Assembly (NCBI GenBank): GCA_964402505.1
Contig: CAYOCP010000020.1
Span: forward strand, 1 to 64,000
Reading direction: 5' to 3'
Length of the DNA stretch: 64,000 nt
DNA from: SLRI01 sp964402505
GTDB taxonomy: Bacteria; Pseudomonadota; Alphaproteobacteria; Geminicoccales; Geminicoccaceae
Of the stretch, positions 10,808-20,053 are shown in pieces (position 1 is the stretch's first letter; the number at the start of each line of letters is the position of its first letter). A program made the position numbers and the translations under genes. Under the pieces are notes generated by a model, which did not search any database, had not been told where the DNA came from, and saw only the letters and a list, made by a program, of their open reading frames with translations.

Positions 10808-12598
10808 ATGGCCAAGGCCTATCCCATCACCGAGCACGAGTTCGATGCGATCGTCGTCGGCGCCGGCGGCTCCGGCCTCAGGGCCGCCGTGGGCATGGTC
10901 GAGGCCGGGCTCAGCGTCGCCTGCGTGACCAAGGTCTATCCGACCAGGAGCCACACCGTGGCGGCGCAGGGCGGCATCAACGCCGCGCTCGGCAACATGA
11001 ACGAGGACGACTGGCGCTTTCACATGTACGACACGGTCAAGGGCTCCGACTGGCTCGGCGACCAGGACGCGATCGAGTACATGACCAAGAACGCGCCCGC
11101 CGCGGTCTACGAGCTCGAGCATTACGGCGTGCCCTTCTCGCGCACCGAGGCCGGCCGCATCTACCAGCGCGCCTTCGGGGGCCAGTCGGTCCATTTCGGC
11201 AAGGACCAGGCCTATCGCACCTGCGCCGCCGCCGACCGGACCGGCCACGTCATCCTGCACACGCTCTTCCAGCAGGCGCTGAAGAACAAGGTGCAGTTCT
11301 TCAACGAGTATTTCGCCCTCGATCTCCTGATGGGCGAGGACGGCGAATGCCTCGGCATCCTCGCCCTCTGCATCGAGGACGGCTCGCTGCATCGCTTCCG
11401 CGCGCACCAGACCTGCCTCGCCACGGGCGGCTATGGCCGCGTCTATTTCTCGGCCACCTCGGCGCACACCTGCACGGGCGACGGCAATGCGATGGCGCTG
11501 CGGGCCGGCCTGCCGCTCCAGGACATGGAGTTCGTGCAGTTCCACCCGACGGGCGTCTACGGCGCCGGCTGTCTCATCACCGAGGGAGCGCGCGGCGAGG
11601 GCGGCTATCTCACCAATGCCGAAGGCGAGCGCTTCATGGAGCGCTACGCGCCCTCGGCCAAGGACCTCGCCTCGCGCGACGTGGTCAGCCGGGCCATGAC
11701 AATCGAGATCAAGGAAGGGCGCGGGGTCGGCGCCAAGCAGGACCACATCCACCTGCACCTCGAGCATCTCGATCCGGAGCTCCTGCACAAGCGCCTGCCG
11801 GGCATCTCCGAGACGGCCAGGATATTCGCCGGCGTCGACGTGACCAAGGAGCCGATCCCGGTGGTGCCGACCTGCCACTACAACATGGGCGGCATTCCAA
11901 CCAACCATCTGACCGAGGTGGTGCGGCTCGAGGACGGCGATGCCGACAGCGTGGTGCCGGGGCTGATGGCCGTGGGCGAGACGGGCTCCGCCTCCGTGCA
12001 CGGTGCCAACCGCCTCGGCGGCAACTCGCTCATCGACCTCGTCGTCTTCGGCCGTGCCGCGGCGCACCGTGCGGCGGAGACCGTCCGCTCCGGCAGCCCG
12101 CACCGGCCCCTGCCCCCGAGCGCCGGCGAGGCGACACTGGCCCGGCTCGACCGGCTCAGGCATGCCGATGGCGGCCAGAACACCGGCGCCATTCGGCTCG
12201 CCATGCAGAAGACCATGCAGCGCTACGCCACCGTCTTCCGCGACGGGCCGCATCTCGACGAGGGCGTGGAGAAGCTCGGCGAGGTCGTGGCGACCCTGCC
12301 CGACATCCGCATCGCCGATCGCTCGATGGTCTGGAACAGCGATCTCGTCGAGGCCCTCGAGCTGCAGAACCTGATGGCGCAGGCGGTCGCGACCATGCAT
12401 TCGGCACGCTACCGCACCGAGAGCAGGGGTGCTCACGCCCGCGAGGATTTCCCCGAGCGTGACGACGAGAACTGGATGAAGCACACGCTGATCTGGATCG
12501 ACGACCGCCACGAGGTCACCATCGAGCCCAGGCCGGTGCACTATTTCACGCTGTCGAACGAGGTCGAGGTCATCCCCCCGGCCAAGCGCGTCTACTGA
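10808..12598 (+). CDS. sdhA: Succinate dehydrogenase flavoprotein subunit
   Basis: A 596-aa FAD subunit of complex II that oxidises succinate to fumarate in the TCA cycle. Near the N-terminus are the FAD-binding GAGGSGLRAA motif and RSHTVAAQGG, whose histidine carries the covalent FAD. Further on are the substrate loop QFHPTGVYGAG, the active-site region EGARGEGGYL, and HGANRLGGNSL near the C-terminal FAD contacts. The length is standard. It starts 4 bp after sdhD with a GGAGG ribosome-binding site, so translation is tightly coupled. Confidence 0.98.
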   Translation: MAKAYPITEHEFDAIVVGAGGSGLRAAVGMVEAGLSVACVTKVYPTRSHTVAAQGGINAALGNMNEDDWRFHMYDTVKGSDWLGDQDAIEYMTKNAPAAVYELEHYGVPFSRTEAGRIYQRAFGGQSVHFGKDQAYRTCAAADRTGHVILHTLFQQALKNKVQFFNEYFALDLLMGEDGECLGILALCIEDGSLHRFRAHQTCLATGGYGRVYFSATSAHTCTGDGNAMALRAGLPLQDMEFVQFHPTGVYGAGCLITEGARGEGGYLTNAEGERFMERYAPSAKDLASRDVVSRAMTIEIKEGRGVGAKQDHIHLHLEHLDPELLHKRLPGISETARIFAGVDVTKEPIPVVPTCHYNMGGIPTNHLTEVVRLEDGDADSVVPGLMAVGETGSASVHGANRLGGNSLIDLVVFGRAAAHRAAETVRSGSPHRPLPPSAGEATLARLDRLRHADGGQNTGAIRLAMQKTMQRYATVFRDGPHLDEGVEKLGEVVATLPDIRIADRSMVWNSDLVEALELQNLMAQAVATMHSARYRTESRGAHAREDFPERDDENWMKHTLIWIDDRHEVTIEPRPVHYFTLSNEVEVIPPAKRVY

Positions 12599-12612
12599 GA
12601 TCGAGAAGAACG

Positions 12613-13392
12613 ATGGTCGAATTCGCCCTGCCCAAGAACTCGCGGATCGAGCCCGGCAAGTCCCATCCGGCGCCGGAGGGTGCGAGCCGCACCAAGACCT
12701 TCCGCATCTACCGCTACGAGCCGGAGGACGGGAAGAATCCGCGGATCGACACCTACACGGTCGATCTCGACGATTGCGGGCCGATGGTTCTGGACGCGCT
12801 GATCAAGATCAAGGCCGAGACGGACAGCACGCTGACCTTCCGCCGCTCGTGCCGCGAAGGCATCTGCGGCTCCTGCTCGATGAACATCGACGGGCGGAAC
12901 ACGCTCGCCTGCACCAGGGCGATCGAGGATGTCGCCGGAGACGTCGCGATCTATCCCCTGCCGCACATGGCGGTGGTCAAGGATCTCGTCACCGACTTCA
13001 CCCAGTTCTGGGCGCAGTACGAATCGATCGAGCCCTGGCTCAAGACCTACTCCACCGAGCCCGCCAAAGAGCGTCTGCAGTCGGTGGAGGACCGCGAGGA
13101 GCTGGACGGTCTCTACGAGTGCATTCTCTGCGCCTGCTGCACCGCCGGCTGCCCCTCCTACTGGTGGAATCCCGAGAAGTATCTGGGTCCGGCCGTGCTG
13201 CTGCAGGCCTATCGCTGGCTCGCCGACAGCCGCGACGAGGCGACGGGCGAAAGGCTCGACGATCTCGAGGATCCGTTCAGGCTGTATCGCTGCCACACCA
13301 TCATGAACTGCACCAACACCTGTCCGAAGGGTCTCAACCCGGCCAAGGCGATCGGCGCCATCAAGAAACTCATAGTCGAGCGGCGTATGTAA
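12613..13392 (+). CDS. sdhB: Succinate dehydrogenase iron-sulfur subunit
   Basis: A 259-aa subunit that carries electrons from FAD to quinone. The N-terminal ferredoxin domain holds the 2Fe-2S cysteines in CREGICGSCSM plus a downstream cysteine (NTLAC). The C-terminal domain has the 4Fe-4S set CILCACCTAGC and the 3Fe-4S/third-cluster cysteines in NCTNTCPKGLNP. The length is typical. It is the last gene of the operon, and a strong intrinsic terminator follows about 100 bp downstream. Confidence 0.98.
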   Translation: MVEFALPKNSRIEPGKSHPAPEGASRTKTFRIYRYEPEDGKNPRIDTYTVDLDDCGPMVLDALIKIKAETDSTLTFRRSCREGICGSCSMNIDGRNTLACTRAIEDVAGDVAIYPLPHMAVVKDLVTDFTQFWAQYESIEPWLKTYSTEPAKERLQSVEDREELDGLYECILCACCTAGCPSYWWNPEKYLGPAVLLQAYRWLADSRDEATGERLDDLEDPFRLYRCHTIMNCTNTCPKGLNPAKAIGAIKKLIVERRM

Positions 13393-13488
13393 CTTTTCGC
13401 CTTTTCGCCTCTAGCCGGGCAGTTTCGGTGTTGGTATCCCTGATGGGCATAGAATGAGGCGCAAGCCCACACACGCAGGTCCGATCTG

Positions 13489-13517
13489 AAAAGGGAGGCG
13501 TCAGCCTCCTTTTTTTT
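13489..13517 (+). terminator. Intrinsic terminator of sdhCDAB
   Basis: A stem of GGGAGGC/GCCTCC around a GTCA loop is extended by A:T pairs and followed by a run of eight T. It is the clearest rho-independent terminator in the window. The roughly 95 nt between the sdhB stop and this hairpin hold only an 11-codon frame (ATG at 13454). Confidence 0.85.
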
Positions 13518-13652
13518 GTGCCGCCCGCCGGCACGCGCCTTTCCGCGGCGATGCCCGCGACCGCGCGAAAACGTGTGGACAGACCGGGCCATCAGGGCGA
13601 CCATCCGCGCGGGAACGGATCGCAAGGGCTGGCTCGGCTCAGGGGGAACCGC

Positions 13653-14957
13653 ATGCGGCTGACGAATGGCCTGCGACAGCGGGCGATGGACGGCAACCCG
13701 ATCGGGATCGGGCTGATCGGCTGCGGCAAGTTTGCCACCATGTTCCTGGCCCAGGCGGCCCGCACGCCCGGCATTGCGATCCGGGCCATCGCCGATCTCC
13801 GGCCCGAGGCGGCCCGCGCCACGGTCGAGCGTTCGACGGCACTCGACGCCAACGCCATACGCTTCGTCGGCGATGCCGCATCGGTCGTGCACGACGACGG
13901 CGTCGAGCTGGTGATCGAGGCCACCGGGGACGCGGTGCAGGGCGCGCTCCACGCCCTGGCGGCGATCGAGGCACGCCGGCACATCCTCATGGTCAATGTC
14001 GAGGCCGATGTGCTGGTTGGCCCCGCCCTCGCCAAGCGTGCCCGGCACCGGGGCGTGGTCTACAGCCTCGCCTATGGCGATCAGCCGGCTCTGGTCGTCG
14101 AGCTGGTGGACTGGGCGCATGCGTCGGGGTTCGAGATCGTCGCTGCCGGCAAGGGCACCAAGCACCGGCCGCACTACCGTTTCTCGACGCCGGAGACGGT
14201 GTGGGACCACTATGGCCTCTCCGCCGAACGCGCCGCCGCGGCCGGCATGAATCCCAAGATGTTCAACTCCTTTCTCGACGGCACCAAATCGGCGATCGAG
14301 ATGGCGGCCATCGCCAATGCCACCGATCTCGAGGTCGCCCCGGACGGCCTCGTCTTCCCACCCGCCTCGACCGGCAATCTCGCCACCGTGTTGAGCCGGC
14401 GGGCCGAGGCGGCCGGCATCGATGGCCACGGCATCGTGGAGACGGTCTCCTGCCTCGACGACCAGGGCCGCCCGGTGCCGGACGATCTGCGCTGGGGGGT
14501 CTACGTCGTCTTCAAGGGGGCGAGCGACTACGTCGCCGGCTGCTTTCGCGACTACGGCCTCGTGACCGACGCGACCGGCCTCTGCGCCGCGCTCTGGCGG
14601 CCCTGCCACCTGATCGGGCTCGAGCTCGGCATCTCGGTCGCCGACATGGTGCTGCGCGGGGAACCGACGGGCGCTCCCTGGCGCTGGGCCGGCGACGTCG
14701 CGGCGACGGCGAAACGCGATCTCGAGGCCGGCGAGACCCTCGATGGCGAGGGAGGCTTCACGGTCCATGGGCGGCTCGTCTCGGCCGCCGCAGCGGCTGC
14801 CGAGGGGCTGCTGCCGATCGGATTCGCCCATCGGGCACGGCTGCGACGCAAGGTGGCCCGGGACCGGATGCTCACCCTCGACGATGTGGAGCTGGATCGG
14901 GCCACGCTCGCCTTCGAGCTGCGCGAGGAGATCCTCAAGGAGATGGTGCCGGCATGA
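13653..14957 (+). CDS. Homoserine-dehydrogenase-like NAD(P) oxidoreductase with SAF-like C-terminus
   Basis: A 434-aa protein. It has an N-terminal Rossmann fold with GLIGCGKFA at about residues 16-24 and a middle domain resembling homoserine dehydrogenase-like oxidoreductases (IEATGD, NVEAD, GKGTK). The last roughly 65 residues look like a SAF/AFP-like domain. The ATG at 13653, after AGGGGGA, places the Rossmann fold near the start; the frame is open upstream to 13518 but without support. Homologous proteins of this shape occur in carbohydrate-acid pathways and are often mislabelled FlgA-like because of the SAF domain. The substrate is unknown and no pathway partner is adjacent. Confidence 0.7.
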   Translation: MRLTNGLRQRAMDGNPIGIGLIGCGKFATMFLAQAARTPGIAIRAIADLRPEAARATVERSTALDANAIRFVGDAASVVHDDGVELVIEATGDAVQGALHALAAIEARRHILMVNVEADVLVGPALAKRARHRGVVYSLAYGDQPALVVELVDWAHASGFEIVAAGKGTKHRPHYRFSTPETVWDHYGLSAERAAAAGMNPKMFNSFLDGTKSAIEMAAIANATDLEVAPDGLVFPPASTGNLATVLSRRAEAAGIDGHGIVETVSCLDDQGRPVPDDLRWGVYVVFKGASDYVAGCFRDYGLVTDATGLCAALWRPCHLIGLELGISVADMVLRGEPTGAPWRWAGDVAATAKRDLEAGETLDGEGGFTVHGRLVSAAAAAAEGLLPIGFAHRARLRRKVARDRMLTLDDVELDRATLAFELREEILKEMVPA

Positions 14958-15158
14958 GCGCCACGTCGACATGTCGTGGTCACTGGGGGGCGGCGTACCG
15001 GAAGGCCAATGGCACCCCTTGCCCTCGACTTCCCGCGGGTGCTTGATAGGGTGAGAAGCGTCGAGGCGGCGGCCTCGCGATCGGAGGCCGGCTCGACCGC
15101 CACCGCCTTTCGCATCGAGCGGGATAGGGTCGCACGCAAGGAAGGGAAACGATAAGCC

Positions 15159-15683
15159 ATGCTCGGGCCGAGCCGATCGGAGCTGCAGCGGCCGCTCTCC
15201 ATCAGACGGGCGAAGGCACAGGATGCTCCGGCGATCGCCCGGGTGTACGTCGATACATGGCGCGAGGCCTATCAGGGCCAACTGCCCGAGGCCTACCTCA
15301 AGGGCCTCACCTACAGCGCCTTCGAGCGCCACTGGCGACGCACCCTGGCGGCGCGCGGCTGGGCGTTCGTCGCCGAGCTCGAGGATCGCGTGGTCGGCAT
15401 CGCCAGCGGCGGAAGGTCCCGGCGCCAGGCGCTCGCGGGCGGCGAAATCTACGTGCTCTACGTGCATCCCGATCAGCACGGCATCGGCATCGGCCGCGCC
15501 CTTTTCGACGCCTGCCATTTCGAGCTGGCACGCCGGCGCTACGCCGGAACCCTCGTCTGGGTGCTGGCGAGCAATCCGGCACGCCGCTTCTACGAGCATC
15601 TGGGCGGGGAGCGGGTCGCCGAGAACACGCTCGAGATCGGCGGCGCCAGGGTCCAGGAGGTCGCCTATCTCTGGCGCGACTGA
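15159..15683 (+). CDS. GNAT family N-acetyltransferase (RimI-like)
   Basis: A 174-aa single-domain acetyltransferase. The IRRAKAQDAPAIARVY start is typical of GNAT proteins. The acetyl-CoA loop QHGIGIGRAL lies at about residues 107-116 after the YVLYVHP strand, and NPARRFYEHLGG follows near 145-156. The substrate cannot be predicted. It is monocistronic, with about 90 bp to the next gene, and that gap contains a near-consensus CtrA site. Confidence 0.9.
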   Translation: MLGPSRSELQRPLSIRRAKAQDAPAIARVYVDTWREAYQGQLPEAYLKGLTYSAFERHWRRTLAARGWAFVAELEDRVVGIASGGRSRRQALAGGEIYVLYVHPDQHGIGIGRALFDACHFELARRRYAGTLVWVLASNPARRFYEHLGGERVAENTLEIGGARVQEVAYLWRD

Positions 15684-15711
15684 GCGCGGAGCCGCTGGAA
15701 TCCATCGGGGA

Positions 15712-15726
15712 TTAACCGAATCTTAG
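15712..15726. promoter_or_regulatory. Near-consensus CtrA binding site
   Basis: TTAA (15712-15715), a 7-bp spacer, then TTAG (15723-15726) is one mismatch from the CtrA consensus TTAA-N7-TTAA. It lies about 50 bp upstream of the receiver/GGDEF gene at 15776. Exact sites occur at 47729-47743 and 63860-63874. Confidence 0.4.
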
Positions 15727-15775
15727 GCGCCATGGTCCAGGCTCGTTGCCGGATGCCGCAGAATCTGGCGAAGCC

Positions 15776-16696
15776 ATGGCCGACAAGTTGAGTCTCCTGA
15801 TCATCGAGGACAGCGACGCCGAGCGCACGCTTCTCGCCGCCGAGCTCGCCGCGTGCCCCACCTTGACGCCTCGCATGGCGGCGAGCCTGCACGAGGCGGC
15901 GGAGGCGATCGCCGCCTCTCCGCCCGACGCGGTGCTGCTCGACCTCGAGCTGCCCGACGCGCGCGGCCTCAAGGGCATCGAATGGCTGCAACGGCACCAT
16001 CCGGCCCTGCCGGTGGTGGTCCTTTCGGGTTTCGCCGCCGACGATCTCCTCGTGGCGACCGAGGCGGTCCGACTGGGGGCGCAGGACTTTCTCAGCAAGG
16101 GGCGCATCGATCCGGATCGCATCCACCGCACGCTCAGGCTCGCGATCGAGCGCAAGGCGCGCGAGCATCGCCTGGTTCGGGGAGCGCTCCGCGATCCCTT
16201 GACCGGACTGCCCGGGCTGCCGCAGCTCGAGGAGCGCTTCACCCGCGTCGCCGTGCGCAGCGCCCGCAACAAGGCGCGCCTGGCGCTCCTGCATATCGCC
16301 GTCGACGACCTCGGAAGCCTGCGCGAGGCACACGGCATCGATCGGGCGGAGACGGCGCTGGTCGAGCTCGCGGGCCGCCTCGAACGGGAGATGCGGCGCA
16401 CGGACGCCATGGCGAGGCTCGACGACACCACCTTCGTCGCCCTGCTCGACGGCATGAGGCACCTCAGCGACGCCTATGTGGTGGCGCGCAAGATCATCGC
16501 CGCGGCGCGGGAGCCGATCCGGATCGGGGACTTGGTGCTGGTCCTTCGCCCGAGCGTCGGCGTCGTGACCCATGCCGGTCCCGGCATCGACTTCGGGACC
16601 CTCCTGGCGCGCGCCGTCGTCGCGACGCAGGAAGCCCGAAGCCGGGGCGGCGAGGCTGGCTTCGCGGCACCGGAGCCCCTGCTGGCCGCCGGCTAG
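15776..16696 (+). CDS. Response regulator with degenerate GGDEF domain
   Basis: A 306-aa cytoplasmic protein. The receiver domain (1-125) has the acidic pair E11-D12, phospho-acceptor D56 and conserved K108. The second domain (about 135-295) is GGDEF-like, starting with RDPLTGLPGL. The active-site loop GGDEF is replaced by DDTTF (216-220), so it should not make cyclic di-GMP. It may bind GTP or c-di-GMP, or act as a partner scaffold. The ATG at 15776 gives a normal receiver N-terminus. No histidine kinase is adjacent. Confidence 0.8.
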   Translation: MADKLSLLIIEDSDAERTLLAAELAACPTLTPRMAASLHEAAEAIAASPPDAVLLDLELPDARGLKGIEWLQRHHPALPVVVLSGFAADDLLVATEAVRLGAQDFLSKGRIDPDRIHRTLRLAIERKAREHRLVRGALRDPLTGLPGLPQLEERFTRVAVRSARNKARLALLHIAVDDLGSLREAHGIDRAETALVELAGRLEREMRRTDAMARLDDTTFVALLDGMRHLSDAYVVARKIIAAAREPIRIGDLVLVLRPSVGVVTHAGPGIDFGTLLARAVVATQEARSRGGEAGFAAPEPLLAAG

Positions 16697-16873
16697 CGGA
16701 CTGCAGGAGCACGAGAAGCACCGTCCGGATCGGCGATGCGGCGCGGCCGGGCCTTGTGCCCGAAGGTGTGTTCGGGGTAGCCGGATCGGGAACAGGGGCG
16801 TGGCCGGCGATGCCGCCGACACCCGCACCGCGGATTGCCGGCCGCGGGCACCCGCGGCCGCAGGAAGAGAGGC

Positions 16874-17620
16874 ATGCTCGACTATCTGGTGCTGGTTCTG
16901 GCGGCATTCCTGGCGGGCATGCTCAACACCATCGCCGGCGGCGGCACCTTCCTGACGTTTCCGGCCCTGGTCTACACGGGTGTCCCCGTCGTCATCGCCA
17001 ACGCCACCAGCGCCGTCGCGGTCTTTCCGGGCTATCTCGGCGGCGCGATCGGCTTCGGCCGGGAGCTTCGGGCCTTCGACCAGAGGAAGCTGCTGAAGAC
17101 CGTGGCGCTCACCGCGGCCGGGGGCCTGATCGGCTCGCTTCTCCTCCTGGTCTCCTCCGACGCGGCCTTCTCGGCCGTGGTGCCCTTCCTGCTGCTGCTG
17201 GCGACCCTCGCCTTCGCGTTCGGCGATCGGGTGCAGCGATGGGCCCTCGCCCGCCGCCTCGACACCAGCGAGGGGCCCTTCGGGACCATGCTGGTCGCCA
17301 TCTATGGCGGCTACTTCAACGGCGGCCTCGGCATCGTGCTTCTCGCCCTCTTCTCGCTCTGGGGGATGCGCGACCTCAACGCGATGAACGGGTTGAAGAA
17401 CGGCCTCTCCTTCATCCTTTCGGCCATTTCCGTCGTCACCTTCGCCGTGGCCGGCATCGTCGTCTGGCCGCAGGCCATCGTCATGATGCTGGCCGCCACG
17501 ATCGGCGGCTATGCCGGAGCCCCCGTCGCCCGCGCCCTGCCCCGCCCGGTCGTGCGCGCCATCGTCATCGCCGTCGGCGGCATCATGAGCGCCGCCTTCT
17601 TCGTCCGGCTTCTCGCCTGA
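16874..17620 (+). CDS. TSUP (TauE/SafE) family membrane permease
   Basis: A 248-aa integral membrane protein with about 7-8 hydrophobic helices. It has the two pseudo-repeats of the TSUP family: the N-terminal GMLNTIAGGGTFLTFPAL motif and the second-half IYGGYFNGGLGIVLLALFSL motif. The family exports sulfite, sulfoacetate or other organosulfur anions, but many members are uncharacterised. The start at 16874 follows GGAAGAGAGG; the upstream extension to 16835 is unlikely. There is no pathway gene beside it to name the substrate. Confidence 0.88.
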   Translation: MLDYLVLVLAAFLAGMLNTIAGGGTFLTFPALVYTGVPVVIANATSAVAVFPGYLGGAIGFGRELRAFDQRKLLKTVALTAAGGLIGSLLLLVSSDAAFSAVVPFLLLLATLAFAFGDRVQRWALARRLDTSEGPFGTMLVAIYGGYFNGGLGIVLLALFSLWGMRDLNAMNGLKNGLSFILSAISVVTFAVAGIVVWPQAIVMMLAATIGGYAGAPVARALPRPVVRAIVIAVGGIMSAAFFVRLLA

Positions 17621-17660
17621 GCCGGATCGCGCGTGGAGCGAACGGCTGGCGGCAGCGCAT

Positions 17661-17674
17661 AAAGGGGTCAGGAC
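17661..17674. repeat. Dispersed repeat core AAAGGGGTCAGGAC
   Basis: The same 14 bases as in the hairpin at 54-118, here as a single arm without the inverted partner close by. The inverted partner may be the tandem copies about 610 bp downstream at 18263-18344, so the pair flanks the LprI-like gene. Confidence 0.6.
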
Positions 17675-17766
17675 CGATAAGCGCTCGCTTGCCCGCGAAT
17701 CAGAATTGTGGAGAGTGGAGCCAGGGCGAGTCCGTCCGTGTTTCCGCATTCCGGGAGGCGTCGACC

Positions 17767-18171
17767 ATGCGACGTAGCCATGTCCTGGGCGGCCTTGTCG
17801 CCGGTCTCCTGGCGGTCCCCGCCTTCGCCGACGGTTGCGACGACGCCATGAGTCAGTTCGACATGACCGCATGCCATGGCGATGCCTTCAAGGTGGCGGA
17901 CAAGGCGCTGAACGCGACCTACCGCCGGATCGAGGGGCGTCTCCGCGATGATCCGCAGACGAAGAAGCTGCTCGTTGCCGCCCAGCGCGCATGGATCGCC
18001 TTTCGAGATGCGCAGTGCGCCTTCTCGGCCTCGGACGCGGCGGGCGGCTCGATCCATCCGATGACGGTGTCGATCTGCCTGACCGATCTGACCACGGCGC
18101 GAACGAGGCAGCTCGCGACCTTCCTCCATTGCCGGGAGGGCGACGTCGGCTGCCCGGTCCCAAGCGAGTAG
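17767..18171 (+). CDS. Lysozyme inhibitor LprI-like (DUF1311) secreted protein
   Basis: A 134-aa secreted protein with a signal peptide (hydrophobic residues about 6-20, cleavage near AFA-DGC). The mature part has the DUF1311/LprI pattern: paired cysteines, ACHGDAFKVADKALNATYRR and LLVAAQRAWIAFRDAQCAF, then two more cysteines likely in disulfides. The family includes LprI, a periplasmic/surface lysozyme inhibitor, but most members have no proven role. The gene is bracketed by members of the AAAGGGGTCAGGAC repeat family on both sides. Confidence 0.85.
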   Translation: MRRSHVLGGLVAGLLAVPAFADGCDDAMSQFDMTACHGDAFKVADKALNATYRRIEGRLRDDPQTKKLLVAAQRAWIAFRDAQCAFSASDAAGGSIHPMTVSICLTDLTTARTRQLATFLHCREGDVGCPVPSE

Positions 18172-18262
18172 CTGCCCCCATACGGCCAAGGGGATCGGGT
18201 CGCATGAAGACCGGGAAGGGCAGGAAAGGGATGTCTAGAACGGCCGTGAAGCTGCGCGGCGG

Positions 18263-18344
18263 CGGGTGAGCCGCCATAATGAGTCCTGACCCTTTTTAGC
18301 TCTCGGGTGAGCCGGCATAATGAGTCCTGACCCTTTTTAGCTCT
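18263..18344. repeat. 41-bp tandem duplication carrying the dispersed repeat
   Basis: Copies at 18263-18303 and 18304-18344 differ at one base. Each contains GAGTCCTGACCCTTTTTAGC, an inverted, slightly altered version of the 54-118 hairpin arm. The rest of the roughly 350-bp gap between the LprI-like gene and livG holds no recognisable gene or clear promoter. Confidence 0.85.
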
Positions 18345-18519
18345 GCGGCGGGGGCGCGACGTTGTGGACTTCGGCCGGGAGGAGTGGGAGGTGGCCCTTT
18401 CCCCAAAAGCCGGTCTATAAGCCGCGACGATCCGAGACCGGGAACGGGCCGGGGCCGCGGGCGGGCGTCGTGAGCTGGCGGCGGCGTTCAGGCCGAAGGT
18501 GGGACGGGGTGGCGCGGGC

Positions 18520-19261
18520 ATGGCGACGGCACTGCGGGCGACGGGGCTGACCAAGGAGTTCAAGGGCTTCGTTGCCGTCAAGGACGTCGATCTCGTGGTC
18601 GAGCGGGGCTCGATCCATGCGCTGATCGGGCCGAACGGCGCCGGCAAGACCACCTGCTTCAACCTTCTGACCAAGTTCCTGCAGCCGACGCGCGGCAGCA
18701 TCTTCTACGAGGGCCAGGACATCACCCGCCTCGCACCGGCGGCGATCGCCCGGCTCGGCATGGTGCGGTCCTTCCAGATCTCGGCGGTGTTCGCCGATCT
18801 GACCGTCCTGCAGAACGTGCGTGTGGCGCTGCAGCGCAAGCGGGGCGACAGCTTCGACTTCTGGCGCGGCGAGAAGGTGCTCGCCGCCTTCGACGACGCC
18901 GCTCGGGCCCTTCTGGACGAGGTCGGGCTGCTCGAGCTCGAGCATCATCGGGCGGCCGAGCTTCCCTACGGCCGCAAGCGCGCGCTCGAGATCGCCACCA
19001 CGCTCGCTCTCGATCCGGCCATGCTGCTGCTCGACGAGCCCATGGCCGGCATGACCCAGGCGGATATCGAGCGAATCTCGGCGCTGATCCGCAAGATCGC
19101 CAAAAACCGCACCATCCTGATGGTCGAGCACAACCTCTCGGTCGTGGCCGACCTCTCCGATCGGATCACCGTCCTGGCACGGGGCGAAATCCTGGCCGAG
19201 GGAGACTATGCGACGATCTCGAAGGCACCCGAGGTGATCGACGCCTATATCGGGACCGGTC

Positions 19262-19269
<8 letters not shown>
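18520..19269 (+). CDS. livG: Branched-chain amino-acid ABC transporter ATP-binding protein
   Basis: A 249-aa ABC ATPase. Walker A is GPNGAGKTTC near residue 38, the LivG-type signature region is LPYGRKRALEIA, and Walker B is MLLLDEPMAGM, followed by the H-loop MVEHNLSVV. The YGRKRALE signature instead of LSGGQ is typical of LivG. The ATG at 18520 is preferred over the frame opening at 18499. It is the first gene of livGFKHM and overlaps livF by 8 bp. The pathway imports branched-chain amino acids or amides. Confidence 0.93.
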
Positions 19270-20008
<739 letters not shown>

Positions 20009-20053
20009 TCCTGCAACCGGCGCCGTTTCGCGCCACCACCTGGAGAACACCGG

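Noticed and set aside
13454..13489. An 11-codon peptide gene upstream of the sdh terminator
   Set aside because: No ribosome-binding site or conservation evidence; too short to support from one sequence.
15776..16696. Active diguanylate cyclase (PleD-like)
   Set aside because: The GGDEF loop is replaced by DDTTF, so cyclase activity is not expected.
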